A stretch of 6,746 nucleotides of DNA from Thermocaproicibacter sp041859875 (GTDB taxonomy: Bacteria; Bacillota; Clostridia; Oscillospirales; Acutalibacteraceae). Where the stretch lies: positions 1 to 6,746 of the forward strand of contig JBFLFY010000048.1 of the NCBI GenBank assembly GCA_041859875.1, read 5' to 3'. The notes under the pieces were generated by a model. It had not been told where the DNA came from and searched no databases. It was given only the letters and a program-made list of their open reading frames with translations. Shown here one piece after another: positions 5,206-6,746 of the stretch; the stretch's first letter is position 1; each line of letters opens with the position of its first letter. A program made the translations under genes and the position numbers.

Positions 5206-6033
5206 ATGCTGCAAGCCCTTATGAATTATCATTTTCTGCAGAATGCTGCGCTTGCCGGAATTCTGACAAGCATTGTCTGCGGTATCATTGGTGTAATTGT
5301 TATTGAAAAAAAGCTCGTCATGCTGAGCGGCGGAATTGCACATACTTCTCTCGGCGGCGTCGGCCTCGGCTACCTTCTGGGTTTTGAGCCAATTCTAGGC
5401 GCATTTTTGTTTTCCGTTGCAGCTGCCGTTTCCATCGGAGCCATCAGCCGGCGCAAGGGGGGGCAGTCCGACGTCGCCATTGGCCTTTTCTGGTCAAGCG
5501 GCATGGCGCTCGGCATCCTCTTTGTTTCTTTAATGAAAAGCTATCCGCCGGACCTTACCTCATACCTTTTCGGCAACATTCTGTCTGTTACGCAGACCGA
5601 CCTACAGCTGATGGCAGGGCTTACCGTAATTGTAATGCTCGTTGTATTTGCATTATTTGACACATGGAAAGCCTACCTTTTTGACCCGGAATTTGCGCAG
5701 GTGATGGGTGTGTGGACTGCCTTTCTCGACTACGTTCTGCTGGTTCTTGTTGCCATGACCGTTGTTGTAATGATCCGCGCTGTGGGCATTATGCTGGTGC
5801 TGGCACTCCTTACAGCGCCTGCTGCTACAGCTGGGCTGCTGGTTCGCAGCTTCCGCCCGCGGATGGCCCTTTCCGTTTTGCTGGGCATGATTTTCTGCCT
5901 GGCAGGGCTCTGGCTTTCGTATACATTAAATCTGTCTTCCGGCGCCAGCATTGTAATTCTTTCCTGCATCTGTTACTTTGCCGTATACATTTTGAAGGGA
6001 TGCCGCACTCGCCGGAAGCACCTTGCGGAATGA
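5206..6033 (+). CDS. znuB: Metal (zinc-type) ABC transporter permease, ABC-3 family
   Basis: This 275-residue membrane permease, presumably a homodimer, forms the translocation path for the metal. It has about seven to eight hydrophobic helices, starting near residues 14-34. ABC-3 hallmarks are the IEKKLVMLSGGIAHTSLGGV segment (33-52), the Gly-rich FWSSGMALGILFVS helix (95-108) and LFGNILSV (121-128). FDPEFAQVMG (159-168) and the late VGIMLVLALLTAPAATAG block (193-210) complete the pattern. The length is normal for the family. The ATG at 5206 has an excellent AAAGGAG 7 bases upstream, located inside the end of the ATPase gene. A run of seven G at 5457-5463 lies in the coding sequence for Lys84-Gly85-Gly86. 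The regulator gene begins 6 bases after the stop. Confidence 0.95.
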   Translation: MLQALMNYHFLQNAALAGILTSIVCGIIGVIVIEKKLVMLSGGIAHTSLGGVGLGYLLGFEPILGAFLFSVAAAVSIGAISRRKGGQSDVAIGLFWSSGMALGILFVSLMKSYPPDLTSYLFGNILSVTQTDLQLMAGLTVIVMLVVFALFDTWKAYLFDPEFAQVMGVWTAFLDYVLLVLVAMTVVVMIRAVGIMLVLALLTAPAATAGLLVRSFRPRMALSVLLGMIFCLAGLWLSYTLNLSSGASIVILSCICYFAVYILKGCRTRRKHLAE

Positions 6034-6039
6034 AAGAAG

Positions 6040-6513
6040 ATGAATGACTTGGAAAGAAAAGAGAAAAATGAATCGGAGTGTCTCAAAAAATGCGGGCTGA
6101 AAAATACGCGCAGACGGAACGACGTTCTGCGCATACTGGATGGAAAAGACAGCCCCATAACAGCCGAGCAGGTGTTTATAGACCTAAAGGAAGAAAAGGT
6201 ACCGATTAGTCTTTCCACCGTCTACCGGATTCTGGATGTGCTTGTTTCAAAGGAAATCGTAAAAAAGATCAGCAGTGCTGAAGCCGACAGTGCCTTGTTT
6301 GAACTGAACCGCAGCATCCATCGGCACTACCTTGTGTGCCTCGGCTGCCGCAAAATGATTCCGGTAGAGCACTGCCCCCTGAGCGGGCTGGAACAGCAGC
6401 TGGAAAAGGAAACCGGGTTTTCGGTAACCGGCCACAGTTTGGAACTGTACGGCTACTGCAGCGACTGCAAAAAGAAAATGAAGCTTGGCAAACTTGAGGG
6501 CGTAAAGAAATAG
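6040..6513 (+). CDS. Fur-family metal-responsive repressor, probably Zur-like
   Basis: This 157-residue regulator has an N-terminal winged helix, with recognition helix region SLSTVYRILDVLV (58-70), and a C-terminal metal-binding dimerisation domain. His94-x-His96, then Cys100-x2-Cys103 and Cys140-x2-Cys143, form the expected regulatory and structural zinc sites; Glu110, His111 and His132 may add ligands. Fur-family repressors bind DNA when loaded with their metal. Its place as last gene of a zinc-type uptake operon, 6 bases after the permease, argues for zinc sensing and feedback control of the operon; the sequence alone does not separate Zur from Fur, PerR or Mur. The ATG at 6040 is the only sensible start. 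Its binding site is weak: a purine run AAAGAAG directly abuts the ATG, with a GGAA 9 bases upstream, so translation probably depends on coupling to the permease gene. That would keep repressor levels low relative to the transporter. Confidence 0.9.
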   Translation: MNDLERKEKNESECLKKCGLKNTRRRNDVLRILDGKDSPITAEQVFIDLKEEKVPISLSTVYRILDVLVSKEIVKKISSAEADSALFELNRSIHRHYLVCLGCRKMIPVEHCPLSGLEQQLEKETGFSVTGHSLELYGYCSDCKKKMKLGKLEGVKK

Positions 6514-6532
6514 CCGCTTCTTCCGAAAACGT

Positions 6533-6570
6533 AGGGAAGGCCATCCGCTTTGCGGATGGCCTTCCCTGTT
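6533..6570. terminator. Strong hairpin, likely terminator of the metal-uptake operon
   Basis: The arms at 6533-6548 and 6552-6567 form a perfect 16-bp GC-rich stem with a 3-base TTT loop, 20 bases after the regulator's stop. The 3' flank is GTTTCG on the plus strand and ACGTTTTCGG on the minus strand, so the U-tract is short on both sides. It is a probable terminator or transcript-end stabiliser for the operon and may also act on the opposite strand. Confidence 0.65.
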
Positions 6571-6581
6571 TCGTACAAAAT

Positions 6582-6614
6582 ACGGCCGGCGTGCTGTAAA
6601 AGCACACCGGCCGT
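6582..6614 (-). terminator. Second hairpin, likely terminator of the minus-strand zinc-ribbon gene
   Basis: The arms at 6582-6595 and 6601-6614 pair over 14 positions with one mismatch (C6590 against A6606) around a GTAAA loop. On the minus strand the stem is followed by ATTTTG, a better tail than the plus-strand GTTAAT, so it suits the gene at the right edge. A smaller imperfect minus-strand hairpin with a TTTT tail lies closer to that gene's stop (about 6628-6660). Confidence 0.5.
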
Positions 6615-6651
6615 GTTAATCTGTGTTAAAAGCTGACTAAGCCGAAAAGGC

Positions 6652-6746
6652 TCAGCCTTCTTCTTTCATCTTTGCGAAGCATTCGCTGCAATATACCGGG
6701 CGGCCTTCGGTCGGCTGGAACGGAACTTTGCAGGGAGCACCGCAGG
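6652..6746 (-). CDS. Zinc-ribbon domain protein, C-terminal end (5' truncated by window edge)
   Basis: The minus strand is open from the right edge to the TGA at 6652-6654, showing 30 complete codons; the beginning lies beyond the window. The visible sequence has CGAPCKVPFQPTEGRPVYCS, then ECF and a charged tail ending KEEG. The pattern Cys-Gly-x-x-Cys-x-VPFxPTxGRPVYCxxCF is that of a small zinc-ribbon domain (two CxxC-type knuckles about 15-20 residues apart) which I recall in clostridial and other bacterial proteins of unknown role. The first knuckle is probably completed by a Cys just outside the window. The function is not known, and the domain could be all or only part of the protein. 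It faces the metal-uptake operon tail to tail across two hairpins. Confidence 0.75.
   Translation of the reverse strand, partial: CGAPCKVPFQPTEGRPVYCSECFAKMKEEG

Noticed and set aside
5457..5463. Run of seven G in the permease gene as a phase-variation tract
   Set aside because: Seven is short for slippage-driven switching, the frame is intact, it encodes ordinary Lys-Gly-Gly, and permeases of this type are not known to be phase variable. Chance is more likely.

Overview
The window looks like a chromosomal segment of an endospore-forming member of the Clostridia, possibly in the Ruminococcaceae/Oscillospiraceae range. The evidence is the spmA-spmB spore-maturation pair, an AbrB-type regulator, a type III pantothenate kinase, Gram-positive-style AGGAGG ribosome binding sites, and intrinsic terminators with U-tracts. 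This placement is an inference from gene content and base composition; no rRNA or other phylogenetic marker is present.

Layout. The left edge (to 601) holds the C-terminal two thirds or so of a DegT/DnrJ/EryC1/StrS-type PLP sugar aminotransferase. It ends at a hairpin that can act as a terminator on both strands, facing a convergent AbrB-family gene (710-970, minus). The AbrB-type protein starts at TTG, has a good sigma-A promoter, and carries a C-terminal four-cysteine knuckle. Divergent from it, spmA and spmB (1141-2245) overlap by 8 bases and form a sporulation operon. coaX (2353-3120) follows behind its own strong extended -10 promoter and a leader hairpin, and ends in a clear intrinsic terminator.

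The right half is a complete zinc-type (possibly zinc/manganese) uptake unit of the cluster-9 ABC family on the plus strand: substrate-binding lipoprotein (3532-4419), ATPase (4437-5204), ABC-3 permease (5206-6033) and a Fur-family repressor (6040-6513). The gaps are 17, 1 and 6 bases, so they very likely form one transcript in which the last gene encodes the metal sensor that controls the operon (Zur-like). A small two-helix DUF378 membrane protein with a histidine-rich tail is divergently transcribed (3182-3400, minus). The 131-base region between it and the transporter holds overlapping divergent promoter candidates and an inverted repeat at the predicted transcription start, which is a good candidate for the metal-sensor operator. 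After the operon come two strong tandem hairpins and then the C-terminus of a minus-strand zinc-ribbon protein that runs off the right edge.

Most of the window is ordinary core genome. I see no CRISPR array, insertion sequence, phage gene, tRNA or rRNA, and no convincing new system. The points most worth a second look are the altered metal ligands in the binding protein (Glu and Ala where ZnuA-type proteins usually have His and Asp), the His-rich DUF378 neighbour, and the shared control region between them. No gene-free stretch exceeds 300 bases; the longest is 971-1140.
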